Assembly (NCBI GenBank): GCA_031835245.1
Contig: JAVKOQ010000268.1
Coordinates: forward strand, 1-64,000
Length of the DNA stretch: 64,000 nt
Direction: 5' to 3'
From: Balamuthia mandrillaris
Taxonomy: Eukaryota > Discosea > Longamoebia > Balamuthiidae
Each line of letters begins with the position of its first letter. The first letter of the stretch is position 1. Shown piece after piece: positions 14,898 to 24,956 of this stretch. The notes below the pieces were generated by a model. The model was given only the letters and a program-made list of their open reading frames with translations. It had not been told where the DNA came from and did not search any database. Made by a program: the position numbers and the translations under genes.

Positions 14898-15225
14898 GTT
14901 AAAAAAAGGTTGGATGAAGAAAAGAATGAAGGAAGAGAAGAGAAGAGTGAAACAAGAGAAAAAGAAAGGAGAAGCAGCAGAGCAGCCAGAAGAAGAGAAG
15001 AGCGGCAGGAGAGAAGAGGAGAAAACGGAGAAGGGAGACGAACGAGAAGTAATTCAAATCAGGGTCAAAGTTTTCGTCGTCCCAATAGGTGGAGTCGTCT
15101 TCATTGTACTTTGCTCGCTCGTTTTGCGCCTCGACTGCGTAGAACAGAAGCATCAGCATGCACAACAAGCAAAACAACAGTTTGCTCTTCAAGAATGCTG
15201 AGAGGAACATGTCGTTTGCTTTCAA
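13460..15225 (-). CDS. Type I membrane protein with large extracellular part, unknown family
   Basis: The N-terminus (start at 15225 or in-frame Met at 15210) has a hydrophobic leader, KLLFCLLCMLMLLFYAVEA. It is followed by an acidic Tyr-rich linker and two large extracellular exons (about 14860-13990), with RVRFQLFKKELEETFSDVTF-type sequence and CSGELLPAKDF. The last exon (about 13870-13460) carries one transmembrane helix (LAFGLSLGIAVLVVGLAILL) and a basic tail RKRRVKRMQALNQRL. Splice joins are in frame around 14860, 13990 and 13870, and intron sequences contain (CT)n on the sense strand. The topology suggests a surface or endolysosomal receptor. No domain is recognised. Confidence 0.75.
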
Positions 15226-15255
15226 TCCCTTTTTGTTGTTTTCTGTTTATTTCGT

Positions 15256-15768
15256 TTAAGACCACCACTGCTCCTTTGGTCGTAAACTCAAAAACTCATT
15301 CGATTTTGATGCAGCTGTGTCAGCAACGCTTGCTTTTGTGCTCCTTCTTGTTGTTCTATCCCCGAGAAACCTCTCCTCTCTGTCCTCCCACCAGGGCCAC
15401 TGCGAGGCTGGCCTCTTTCGAAAAGGGAAAAGAGCCCATAGAGAACCAGCGGAAAGCGCAGGCCGGAATTCGTCACGGCCGTCTCGTCGAGTTTTCATGG
15501 CCACTCCTTTTTGTCTTCTTTCCCTCTCTTCGTACTCTTTTCGTGCCCTTTCTTTGGCAAAGAAATGGCGAGGGAGAAAAGGGCAGCAAAAACGTCCTTG
15601 CGCTTCCCTGCTACTTTGAGCAGAGAAACTCAGTGTCGACAAGGACCAATGACACACCAAACCATTGCGCGTTGGATCGTTCACATCTTCGGTTGGTATT
15701 CTTGGAATGCTATATGCTCTAATTGCCTCGGTGGCGGTGGCGGCCAAAAAATCGGATGGCAAAGCCAA
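15256..15768 (-). CDS. Doubtful open frame upstream of RPA3
   Basis: A 170-codon open frame on the minus strand that lacks an ATG near its 5' end. The first Met would be around 15506, giving about 84 residues rich in Arg, Trp and Ser. The plus strand also has an open frame here with a hydrophobic stretch (MLYALIASVAVAAKK, from 15709). I cannot tell which, if either, is used. The segment may be only the promoter of RPA3 and the 5' region of the divergent membrane protein. Confidence 0.2.
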   Translation of the reverse strand: MALPSDFLAATATEAIRAYSIPRIPTEDVNDPTRNGLVCHWSLSTLSFSAQSSREAQGRFCCPFLPRHFFAKERARKEYEERERRQKGVAMKTRRDGRDEFRPALSAGSLWALFPFRKRPASQWPWWEDREERFLGDRTTRRSTKASVADTAASKSNEFLSLRPKEQWWS

Positions 15769-15839
15769 AAAGTATCAAAAAATCCCAAAAACACCAACAG
15801 ATCCCCAAGACGACCCGATGTTTCTGTGTTCCTCGTTTT

Positions 15840-15847
15840 TGTCGACA
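15840..15847 (+). promoter_or_regulatory. TGTCGACA site upstream of RPA3
   Basis: TTTTTGTCGACAAAATTTTAG, 143 bp before the RPA3 start, in the same orientation as the gene. A further TGTCGACA is at 15634-15641. Confidence 0.45.
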
Positions 15848-15990
15848 AAATTTTAGAAGAAGAAAAAGGCGGGAAAGTGCCGAAAAAAAACCTGCCGAAC
15901 TTACAGCAGAAAAGTGTTTTTCCCCTCCAAACGATCAAAAAAGCGTCAAGCGGCCGCTACACAGAAAAAAAAAAAATAACACAGTCGATC

Positions 15991-16489
15991 ATGGACAGCG
16001 GAGGTACCCCGGACATTGACGTTTCTGCTACGCCCAGAGTCAACAAAACCTTCCTCAACCGCTACGTCGGCTCGGCCGTTCGCCTGGTGGGGGTGGTCAA
16101 AAACAAAAGCCCTGGCAAGCTCATCATGGGCACGTCGGATGGGGGAGAGGTGATGGTCCACCTCAAATCGGACGCAACGCACACCTCGACCACTGTGGAG
16201 GTGCTTGGAACGGTGAACAAAGATCTTACGCTAACTGAAATCAGTTCGACCTCTTTTGGAGAAGATTTTGGTACATTCTTTCCCCTTGTATCTTTTTCTT
16301 TTTGCTTTCTTGATTATTTTCCTCTTTTTTTGTTTTCTTTTTCTTTGTTGCTCTCATCGATTCTCGTTTTTTTATTTTTTGTTTGTCTTTTGTTTGTGCT
16401 AACCGTCTTCACCTTCAAACACAGACCTCAACAACTATAACCAACTCGTTAATTTTGCTCATCAGTTTACAGAGCTGTTTACGCAGTGA
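15991..16489 (+). CDS. RPA3: Replication protein A 14-kDa subunit (RPA3)
   Basis: Smallest subunit of the single-stranded DNA-binding heterotrimer used in replication and repair. Exons 15991-16270 and 16425-16489 give 114 residues, close to the 121 of human RPA3. The OB fold is recognisable: RVNKTFLNRYVGSAVRLVG, then GTSDGGEVMVHLKSD, VEVLGTVNKDLTL, and the C-terminal helix DLNNYNQLVNFAHQFTELF that packs against RPA1/RPA2. The intron (16271-16424) is GT-AG and T-rich. A TGTCGACA palindrome lies 143 bp upstream. Confidence 0.95.
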
Positions 16490-17880
16490 GCTTTTGTCTA
16501 TTGCCCTTTTTTTTCTCTCGCTTTAATTTATTTACAATCCATTTGCTGTTTTTCTTTTTTTTTTTTGTACTTTTTTAAATGCTTTTTTTCCTTTCACCTG
16601 TTTTTTGTATTTGTGATTTTCATCTCTGCCTCTCTTGTTCTCTCGTTCTCTCTTCTTTGTTGTTGTTCTTTTTTCATTGCGACCAATGGTTATTGCACCT
16701 ATCTCTGCACAACAGGATCTTGTTGTTCTTTGACTCACACTTACTTCCTGCTCGTTCAACAGTCAATGTTTGTTCATGGCATTGCTCTTTGTTTGTTGCC
16801 TCTCTCTCTTTGGTGACGCCATTGTTTCCATCGCCGCACAACCTTTCGTGTGGAGGCCCTCCTCCTTCCACATTTAAAATATTTTTACAATGCCTGCATC
16901 TGTACTTGAGCAATTTGTGGGTTACACTTCCTGGACCCATGTTTTTCACAAAGGAACGGCCATAGATAACGCTATCGTCAGACACGTGCTGGGAGCTCAT
17001 TTTATATTTTTTTTTTGGATTCCACCCACTCGGCGGAGAGTTACGATACGTGCCGTTACTCAGATCCTCTCGGCAAGTTGCCCAGTCGACATATTTTCCG
17101 AGGAGGACAAAACCACGTAAGTATGATCTGCATTCCTCCGAAATCTTACCTTTTCTGCTCAGTTCCCGGAAAAAGGAGAGCCTTCCGGCCAACCACGACC
17201 TGTCGTTTATTCCCGTTTTCGTCCGGAGGGACCGTTTTGGAAAGTTTGGACCCGAAAGCCTTTTATCTGACGCACGAGACCGATGAACTGGATAAAATGA
17301 GGGAGAAACAGAGAAAAAAACGGATTTCAAAAAATCGAACAAAAAAAAAAAAACAGTTTTGTGTGTGTGTGTGGGGGGTAGCGAACCAAAGAGAAAGGAA
17401 GAGGCCTGACTCACTCCGGTTTTTTGTTTTTTGGCCGACTCCCATTTTGTTGTTGTTATGCGCAACTGTGTGTAAAAGAGAGTGGTCTTCCGTTTTTATT
17501 TATTTTATTGTTGTATGTTTTCGTCTTCATATTCTCCAAACCGCTAAACACAAAAAAAGATGAAAAAGATGCTCGCATGAAAAACAAACAAAACGCGACA
17601 GAGAATAACAACCGGAACCTTATTTCACGTACGTTTGTTTTTCCCGCTTTCATTATTCCCTTTTGCCTTTACACAATTGAGCAGTGGTCGCTGCGTATTT
17701 TGTCGCTTTTAAAGCTAACCTCAGAAAAAAGTAAGTTGACCTAGCCCTCCCCACTTGCCCCCATAGCCCTCGGTTTCTTTTTTTTTTGTTTTTGGGGTTT
17801 CACGCTCACAAACTGAAAAGCACCATTCTTCAACTCTATTAAAATAAACCTCAGGCAGAGAAAAGGTCTGGTTGTTGCCT
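16490..17880. other. Region without a confident gene
   Basis: T-rich DNA downstream of RPA3, then mixed sequence. One minus-strand frame with a true ATG (17000 down to 16674, 108 codons, starting MSSQHVSDDSVIYGR and holding YRCRHCKNIL) and an overlapping plus-strand frame (16890-17120) are both possible small genes. Neither matches a family I know. A (T)n-rich stretch and a GTCGACATATTTT word (17089-17101) could belong to the 5' region of the GATA gene. Confidence 0.3.
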
Positions 17881-17881
17881 G

Positions 17882-19793
17882 ATGATGATGATGACTCATC
17901 CCCATCTAGCGCCACCAACGGATTCCCCAGCAACCTCATCCTCATCACCATCGTCCTTTTATGAAGTCAATCCGCCATCACCATCCCCATCCCCATCCCC
18001 AAGCCAGCAAAACGGCCCTGCCCAACGGAAGCGACGGGCGTCCGGCAGCATCTGCAGAAAATACTCCCCCGCATCCACCTCCCCATCCGCCCACAAAGAA
18101 ACGAGAAACGCCGGTTTTCTGCCATCCTCTGATGTGGCCAGCCACTTCTTCACAACCACCCCTTTTGCAACTCCTCAACGTCGTCGTGTCGGCCACAGCT
18201 CCGAGAGCGATGAAGAAGACGAGGATTCCCAAGAAGGAGGACCATCCTCCTCTGCCTTCACCATTATACCTCCTCTCCCGGAACCCTCCGATTTTCCTGG
18301 CCCTCTGCTGCTCCCTCCAATCAGCCACCTGATGTCCTTGGCTCCAACCAACAACCACAACTCTGACCCTTCGCCGCTCTCCCCATCTCCCTGCCTCCAA
18401 CAATCTCATCGCCACCCGCCGTTTCCCTCCTCCTCCTCCTCGGCATTCCCTTCCTCCGCCGCTCCCGGCGGCGATGAGGTTGCCCCCCCTCTCCCTTACC
18501 ATTCCCTCCTCCTCGATTCCTTCCCCCATTGGCCATCCTCTTCCTCCTCGCCCGCCACGTCAGCCTCATTAACCGCGCGGAGCACAGGAACGCGATCATC
18601 GGCCACCTCCCCGCCAGATAGCGCATCTCGCGTCAGCCTACACCCTGTCGCCAGCGCTGGTCAGGCCTCCCGGCCGGCGATCTCATCGCCCTCTGGCGGC
18701 GGGCTGGTTCCGATGGTTCCGCCGGCGGATGGCCTTCCCCCCTTTTTGGTTGGCTCTTTAAACTCTCGCTCTTCCTCTTCTTCCTCTTCTGCCGCCTCCC
18801 ATGCGCCGCCATCCTCACCCGCGGTGAAGAGCACTCACGACCATCATAATAACCCTACTACCGCTATGTTGCCCTCATCGTTTTCTGAGCCTTCCGGGAC
18901 GACCTTGCCTACCTCAACTACAGCAACCTCGTTTTATGCTTCGAGCCCTGACCTTCGTCTGCTGCATCAGCTGCAGCAGTGCCCTCCACATCCATTTGCT
19001 GGGGGTCAGCACGCCTCTTATTTATCGCCTCCATACATGCCCCCTGAATCACATGTACATCATAGCACTGCTTTTCCTGCCTCCTCTCGCTCAGCAACTT
19101 CCTCCTCTCCGTCCTTGAAATCATCAGCGTCCTCCTCACCCAAACTGGGCTTTGGGTACAATCCTTTCTTCTCTCCTTTGTCTTCTCCCTCACCTCCTTC
19201 ATCTGCACCTCATACGTCGCCACGTTCACCTGCCTCTACCTCTTCATCAAAAGGAGCATTTTTTGCGAACAACACCACAAAAACAAAGATTTTACCTCGA
19301 CTATCAACAACGTCATCACCTGTGATGTCACCCTCCTCCACTCCCCCTTCCTCTTCTCCTTTTGCTTCTCTTCCATCTTCTATTCTTTCTTGCGCCGAGC
19401 CACAACGTGACATAGAGGTTTGCTCTTCTCTTGCTCTTTCATATGTGTGGCATGTGCTCACTCGCCAAAATGAAACTTGGTTTTAACAGTCAATGATACT
19501 GCCATCCCGAGTCAAACGATGTTTGGAATGTGGTTCAACTGATACACCGGGATGGCGGCGAGGTCCTCAAGGCATTCGAACGTGAGTGCTTTCTTTTCTG
19601 AGAGGTCTCTCTGCAAGATTATATTTACTTGTGTTGGTTAACTGTTTGTTATTTTCCTGTCTTTTTATCAACTCCGTTGGGTGCGTGCAGCTTGTGTAAC
19701 GCTTGCGGATTGCGTTACGCACGGAAGAAAGCGGAGGAAAAGGCTCGTGCTGCCCTTCCTCGAAAAAGTAACATACACAATCTTCTCAACTGA
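17882..19793 (+). CDS. GATA-type zinc finger protein
   Basis: Sequence-specific DNA-binding protein, probably a transcription factor. Exons 17882-19417, 19490-19581 and 19691-19793 join in frame to 576 residues. The first 500 residues are Ser/Pro-rich and low complexity, with an acidic ESDEEDEDSQEGG patch. The single finger spans the last two introns: CLECGSTDTPGWRRGP, then LCNACGLRYARKKAEEKA, which fits C-x2-C-x17-19-C-x2-C with the usual W-R-x-GP and LCNACGL. The finger sits at the extreme C-terminus, ending about 20 residues before the stop, as in several Dictyostelium and fungal GATA proteins. The stop is 62 bp from the stop of the convergent F-box gene. Confidence 0.93.
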
Positions 19794-19855
19794 AAACTTC
19801 TCTAAGAAACAAAACAAAACACAACCAAACAAAACACATCTTTTCATTTTTGCTT

Positions 19856-21875
19856 TCAAAGGCTCTGAAAGTCTTGTACTTTACCATTCTTCATCTTCAA
19901 CGCTCTCACACACAAACTTGTAACCACCACAACATGTGGCGGCCTCACGATCAACTTCAACGGCTCTCCTGGAAGCTCACCCGTCTGGAAACCACTGGAG
20001 TAAGTGAACCATTTCTTTTGCCAGTCGATATTCCCTTTGCAGTTTATCTTACAAACCGCTCCGCTTTCGAACAACACGTAGACTGCGTTTGTGGTGAAGT
20101 CGATGGCCGCACTGAGCATCATCTCTCCGTTGAAGCAAGAAGCCCTCCAATCGGTTTTGATGTCGGTTTCGCTGCTGAGGCATTTGAGTGGATTTTTTTT
20201 CTTTCTGCCGGCTCGTCGTCTGCCGCTTGCAGCGGCAGGTGAGACCAAGGAGATGTTGTCTGCTTGTTGACGAAGAAGACCATAAAGTTGATCACCGGAG
20301 TAAGTTTCGAGGAGAAAGTAACTTGAATTGTCGCAGTAGTCTGCAAGTGGGCCAAGCACAACGGAGCCGTCTTCAAGCCTGATCACAACAACCACTGTTC
20401 GTGTTGGTGCTTCCGACCTGTTTTAAGGTAACGCATATTGTAAAACCATCTCAAAACAAGACACATATATTGAAACAGCGACACACAAAAATTAATTAGA
20501 CAAACAAGAGGAAGAGTTACACGAACCCTTTCATGACTTGCAGGAACCTGACCATCATGTGGTGAAGGCCCATCTGCACTTGAGTAACCACCGTTGAACG
20601 TGCTGCCGTGGCGTCCTTTCTGTTCTGTGGCGGCGGAGCTTCGATTAGCTGATAGAGCCAATATGGAGGGGCGGAGGCGTCGATGGCATAAGCGACAACG
20701 AGGGGCACTTTTTTATGAACAACAAAGAATCTGTCGGGATAGCTTTCAGAGCTTTCCACGCTATAAAGGCTATAGCTTGGTTTCAACTGATAGCAGGGAG
20801 AGTGTTAAGGATTGAAAAAAAAAACAAAACAAAACAACCTTTTGTTCGAAAGCGAGGTCAAGGCCGGTTCGTTGAGCATCGATAACACGCCGAAGCTTCA
20901 AGGTTTTACTGTCCAGCATAGAAAGCGACTGCCCTCTTTTGACCACCACAGCTCCTCTCGAACCTGAAGTTGCTTCCCATTAGCATTTTTGTTAGTTAAT
21001 TCAAAAAAATAAAATAAAAAATTAAAATAAAAAATTAAAATGAATCGCCAGGCGTGGGGCTCGAACCCACGACCACAAGATTAAGAGTCTTGCGCTCTAC
21101 CGACTGAGCTAGCCCGGCGCGCTTGGCAACGTCGGGCAAAATTTGGGTGAAAAGTATTTCCGAATTTTCGACACCGCGAAAAAAACGTACCTTTGGAGGA
21201 AGAGGCAGAGAGGAAACGGCCTTCCGGCACGATGACCGCGTTGTCCACGGCATAGTTGTTGGTGGCCAACATGCGGCCGTTCTTCTTGGAGTAGCTGGTG
21301 ATGCCGCCGGTGCTGTCCACAGCGTAGAGCCTCGCGGCGTCCTGCAGGATGGTTTTGAAGCTGTAAAAGAGGGTAATGCCGGCGTCCCATACCGGCCCAT
21401 CAAACAGGTGATGGCAGTAGACGCGGCGGTTGTGAAACACATATGCGTGCAGCTCATCCTGTGGTTTGTTTTTTTGTGTTGTGTCACCACAAAGAAGAGG
21501 AAAAATGAAGCAAGGAGAGAGAGAGAGAGAGAGAAATGAACCTGAACAATAACGGGTTGGGTTTGGGTGTTGGTCCAAGTGTAAGGCACCGGCAGTTGGA
21601 GCAGCTCGGTGAGGTCAAATAGGTTGGCACCGATCAACTGCAAGTTGTCCTTCAACAAATAGATTCCAATGTCATGCCACGCCCTGCAAACTATGTTCCC
21701 AACATTAAAAAGAACAAAAAACAAAAAGAAAAAATATATAATGGGTCCCATTACCTTTAACGCAAAGCGCCAACCATTTTGCTTTGTGCACATAGGACAG
21801 GATAGAGGTGATCACTTCGACAGGCAACAAGTCGAACCAACAAATCTCAGAAGCGTCGTCGCTGCAGCCCTCCAT
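19856..21875 (-). CDS. F-box protein with possible beta-propeller
   Basis: F-box proteins bring substrates to SCF ubiquitin ligases through Skp1. Exon 1 (21755-21875) and exon 2 (21542-21690) encode MEGCSDDASEICWFDLLPVE..., and the F-box continues ITSILSYVHKAKWLAL / CRAWHDIG. The following exons hold repeated blade-like segments (RLYAVDSTGGITSYSKKNG, AVYVLFESGAVCKIN, IRLEDGSVVLGPLADYC) that suggest a PQQ- or kelch-like propeller for substrate binding. The remaining exons run down to a stop at 19856. The intron between about 21190 and 20965 contains a tRNA-Lys gene on the same strand. The start is divergent from the protease inhibitor gene, 214 bp apart. Confidence 0.8.
21046..21118 (-). tRNA. 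tRNA-Lys (CTT anticodon)
   Basis: A 73-nt cloverleaf on the minus strand. The acceptor stem GCCGGGC pairs with GCCTGGC (one G-U). D arm GCTCAGTCGGTAGAGC; anticodon loop ACTCTTAAT with CTT; T arm with GTTCGAGCC. No intron. Followed by a TTTT tract on the transcribed strand (Pol III terminator). It lies inside an intron of the F-box gene in the same orientation. Confidence 0.95.
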
Positions 21876-22089
21876 TCTGTTCTTATCGTCTTCTTTTTTT
21901 TTTTGTTTTTCTTTCGGCGTTGCTTTTCAGCTATAGCACCCGGATTTGAACCCGCGGCACTGACCAGTTTCAGTGATCGGTTTTTCACCGATTTCATATG
22001 TTGGATTTTCATTGGTGCTTTGAATTTTATTTCAGATCCCATTGATCCATTCAATTCATTTATTTTTAAAACACAAAGCAGAAACGAGA

Positions 22090-22434
22090 ATGAAGCCTTC
22101 AGGTTTGTTCTGCTTCCTCCTTTCTTCTTGTTGTTGTTCTTCTTTTTCTTCTTCTTCCTTCTCATTATGCTTCTGTCAGCATCTGTATATACTCTCTCAC
22201 AAACCAAATTTTTTTTGAAAAAAAAAACAACAAATAGAAACAAAGAGGAGTTGGCCAGAGGTGAAGGGCCTCGACTTTGAGGAAGCAAAGAGCTTGATCC
22301 TCCAGAGCGATGCTTCCCTCAACGTTCAACAAGTGCCCGATGGCAGCGCCGTCACCATGGACAGACGACCCAACCGGGTGCGCGTCTTTGTCGATGACCA
22401 GGGCAAAGTGGTCAGAGCCCCAAAAAGAGGATAA
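22090..22434 (+). CDS. Potato inhibitor I family serine protease inhibitor (eglin c / CI-2 type)
   Basis: Small canonical inhibitor of subtilisin- or chymotrypsin-like serine proteases. Exon 1 is only 13 nt (22090-22102, MKPS+1) and exon 2 is 22238-22434; together 69 residues, almost the length of eglin c. Family hallmarks: SWPEVKGLDFEEAKSLIL at the start, the binding loop PDGSAVTMDRRPNRVRVF, then VDDQGKVVRAPKRG. By alignment with CI-2 and eglin the reactive bond is Met-Asp (P1 Met), with the two loop-supporting Arg present. There are no Cys and no signal peptide, so it is probably cytosolic unless another start is used. Its stop is 41 bp from that of the convergent PH-like gene. Confidence 0.93.
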
Positions 22435-22475
22435 CACCAGAGCACATGTCGTTTTTCTCAACACCGGACGTTCCT

Positions 22476-22758
22476 CTATTTCTTTATTTTACAAGAAACA
22501 TAAAAACAAAATTGAAACGTTGAAACTAAACGCATAGGCTGCTGCTCACAAAATAGGCCTCTGCATCTCGCCGCATTACCCCCCAAGATATCTTGAAAAC
22601 ACCCCTCCCCGATGTCACATATCTTCTGGTATGGACAAGAGCCGAACTTGTTGTTTGTTATTGCCTGGTTTTCGAACGGAGACAGGAGACATCTCTTCCA
22701 TCCCTCTATACGACACCCCACATACGTTCCTTGTTTGGAATATTGTTAGTTATAACAG

Positions 22759-22798
<40 letters not shown>

Positions 22799-23450
22799 CG
22801 AGAGGCACCGTACTTCAGATATGCAATCCAATTTTTCCGACAACATTTGCTCTTGGCCTCAAAAGTCCACGTCTCCACCGAGTCTTCGTCTGGAGACACT
22901 TTGACATCAAACTTCTATTTTGGCAAACAAAACGGGCAGAAACAACATATAAGTAAACTTGCACTGACATTACGGTGAAAAGGACACCTACCGTTTGGTC
23001 CAATGGATGCGGACTGATGCGTTTGACCTGAGAAAAGTGATACTGATGCCTTACTGGGATGGTTACTCCACAAGAGTTCCCGTTGCTGCCATGTGCCCTT
23101 TCAGAAACCGTCGCTTGTTCCTCTTCGTGAGAAGGATGCCTTTTGGACTCGTCCTGGTCATCTAAAAGGATCGTCCCTGTACGTTTGTCTACCGAGACGA
23201 AACCGTTGAGGAGGTCTCCTTTTCCTTGCTCCACCTCCAAAGCCAATGCGCGTTGTTGCTGTTCTCTCTCCTCGTGAGCTCTTTGGAGCTCCTTTCCGGA
23301 CATGATGAAGCTGACTCTCTTCCGCGGTTTTCTTTGGCGGGATTTCAGGCATCCTCTCCGTGTTGTTGTCTCCTCCTGGTCTTCTTCGTTGATGGTTTGG
23401 GGGACGAATGTAGGTAAGGTGGGTTCGCTGCTGCTTCGCCCAACTTTCAT
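22476..23450 (-). CDS. PH-domain-like protein with Cys-rich tail
   Basis: Exons 22992-23450, 22809-22914 and 22476-22729 join in frame to 272 residues. The N-terminus is basic and Ser/Thr-rich (KSRQRKPRKRVSFIMSGKEL, RVSF resembling a PP1-docking or basophilic phosphosite). The centre has a strand-like NGFVSVDKRTGTILLDDQD and, across the second exon, KFDVKVSPDEDSVETWTFEAK followed by RKNWIAYLKYG, which looks like the last strand and C-terminal helix of a PH domain. The third exon adds a Cys-rich tail with CPYQKICDIGEGC. The intron between exons 2 and 3 contains a (CT)n sense-strand run. The PH assignment is by eye and moderate. Confidence 0.65.
22760..22795. repeat. (GA)n microsatellite
   Basis: In the second intron of the PH-like gene, CT on the sense strand. 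Confidence 0.95.
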
Positions 23451-24001
23451 GTCCGGTAGTTTGGTATAACACGTATATCAAGCGTATTCTCCTTCCCTTA
23501 AGGGCGTCTGTGTTCGCGGTGCGACCACGTCGTCTTTAAACTCCAAAAGGATCAAAGCTGGTCCCGAGCCTGTTGCAAGCAAAAAGTAAGGAAGGAGAGT
23601 TCCGGATGCTTCTTAGTCCCAAGCGGTACACCTTCACCCTATAGATCAATTTTCCTGATTAGGAGGGAAATTTCCAAAGGAATCTGTGATCGTGTTACCT
23701 GGAAACTTGTTTCCTAGGTTACGTCGCGTAGGCGCCCCTAAAACAAGATGACATCATCCTCATCTTTCAAAACACCACTGAAAAATCAAAATCTCGATTC
23801 TCTACGGAATGCCGATCAAATATGTCGACAAAATTTGATCGTTGAAATCCTGCTGAATGACTGCACCTCTCCTGCTCCTTTTTAAGACCACGATCACTTG
23901 GAATTAAGGGGTCGGGTCGTCATGAGAATATAGAAAGTGGATCCTGATGAGATCTGTCGTGTCGTCCTTGAAAAAAAAAAAGAAGAAGAAGGGAAGACAA
24001 A
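23451..24001. other. Intergenic between divergent genes, no gene seen
   Basis: About 550 bp holding the 5' regions of the PH-like gene (-) and of the gene at 24002 (+). A TGTCGACAAAATTT site is at 23823, and a purine run AAAAAAAAAAAGAAGAAGAAG just before 24002. Confidence 0.5.
23823..23830 (+). promoter_or_regulatory. TGTCGACA site upstream of the gene at 24002
   Basis: ATATGTCGACAAAATTTGATCG, 171 bp before the ATG and in gene orientation. Confidence 0.45.
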
Positions 24002-24450
24002 ATGAGCACTGCGGCGGCCGTACAGAGCACATCAACTGAGGAGGAAGCACAGTGTGTTCAGCTTATTTTTAAGGCTTCTGCGGTTCCTTTCATATGTGGT
24101 CCGTATGTAGTATTGGAGCGGCAAACAATAGTGCAAATAGTGCAAGACACCGTCGGCCCAGCGCTCAAAAAGCGAGTAACAAGGAAACCACGGGATTTAC
24201 CTCTCCGATTCTCAGTTGAGCTCAGCAGTGCCCTCCATCAACTGTTTTTCGGTGAGTTTGAGACCACCCTTTCTTCCTTGCAACAGATCGAGGAGATCTT
24301 TGGAGAGAATAGCTGCATCACCTATGAGCGTGGTTCTTATGCGAAGCTGCAGCCCCCTTTACATATCAAACGTCTGAAGAACAAAACAAAGTTCACCATA
24401 TTTTATGCAGTGTACAATCGATCACATGTTCTCCAATGGCCCGAAGCAGG
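24002..24450 (+). pseudogene. Protein-coding exon without a visible continuation; possibly broken gene
   Basis: An open frame from ATG 24002 encodes a plausible soluble domain (for example AVPFICGPYVVLERQTIVQI, DLPLRFSVELSSALHQLFF, FTIFYAVYNRSHVLQWPEAG). It ends at a good donor (CCCGAAGCAG/GTACAAA, about 24450). The next 500 bp are CT/TTC-rich intron-like repeat, and after that the DNA is the antisense of the transposase-like gene, with no acceptor and exon that I can find. It may continue beyond that gene, or have been cut by its insertion. Family not recognised. Confidence 0.5.
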
Positions 24451-24454
24451 TACA

Positions 24455-24956
24455 AAATCCTTTCTTCTATCCTTTCTCCTCTCTCCTCTTATTCCTCTCT
24501 CTTCCTCTCTTTTCTTTTCGCTCCTCTTTCTCCTTGCTCTCTTCTGTCTCTTCTCTCTTCCTTTTCTCTCCTCTCTCTCCTATCTTCTTCTTTTCCTCTC
24601 TTCCTCTCTTCTTCTTCTTTCTCTTCTCTCTCCTTTCTCGTTTCTGCTTCTCTTCTATTCTCTCTTCTCTCCTGTCTTCTTCTTCCTCTCTTTTTCTCTT
24701 CCTCTCTTCCTCTCTTCCTCTTCCTTTCTCCTGTTTTCCTTTCTCCTGTTTTCCTCTCTCTTTTCTTCTCTCTTTTCTCTTGTGTTGGTCTTTGGTACTG
24801 ATCTTTATTTTTCCTTTTCTTTACATCTCTTCTTCCTTTTCTTTCTCCTTCTCCACTTCTTCTTCTTTTTCTTCTTCTTCTTCTTCTTTCTCTTCTTCTT
24901 CTTCTTCTTCTTTTTCTTTTTCTTCTTCTTTTTCTTCTTCTTCTTCTTCTTCTTCT
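24455..24956. repeat. Pyrimidine-rich (CTCTT/TTC)n tract
   Basis: About 500 bp of CT- and TTC-rich sequence on the plus strand. Its last 140 bp, read on the minus strand, encode the poly-Glu/Lys tail of the transposase-like ORF. Confidence 0.95.

Noticed and set aside
20790-20815. TCCTTAAC near an F-box gene acceptor as a third U12 intron
   Set aside because: The donor of that intron is GTTGTTTTG, not a U12-type 5' site; it ends in a normal AG.
21930-22020. Second tRNA-like sequence on the minus strand (box B-like GGTTCAAATCC, long variable-arm hairpin, pairing AGCACC/GGTGCT)
   Set aside because: No box A, mismatched T stem and no U before the anticodon position; probably a degenerate tRNA relic or chance.
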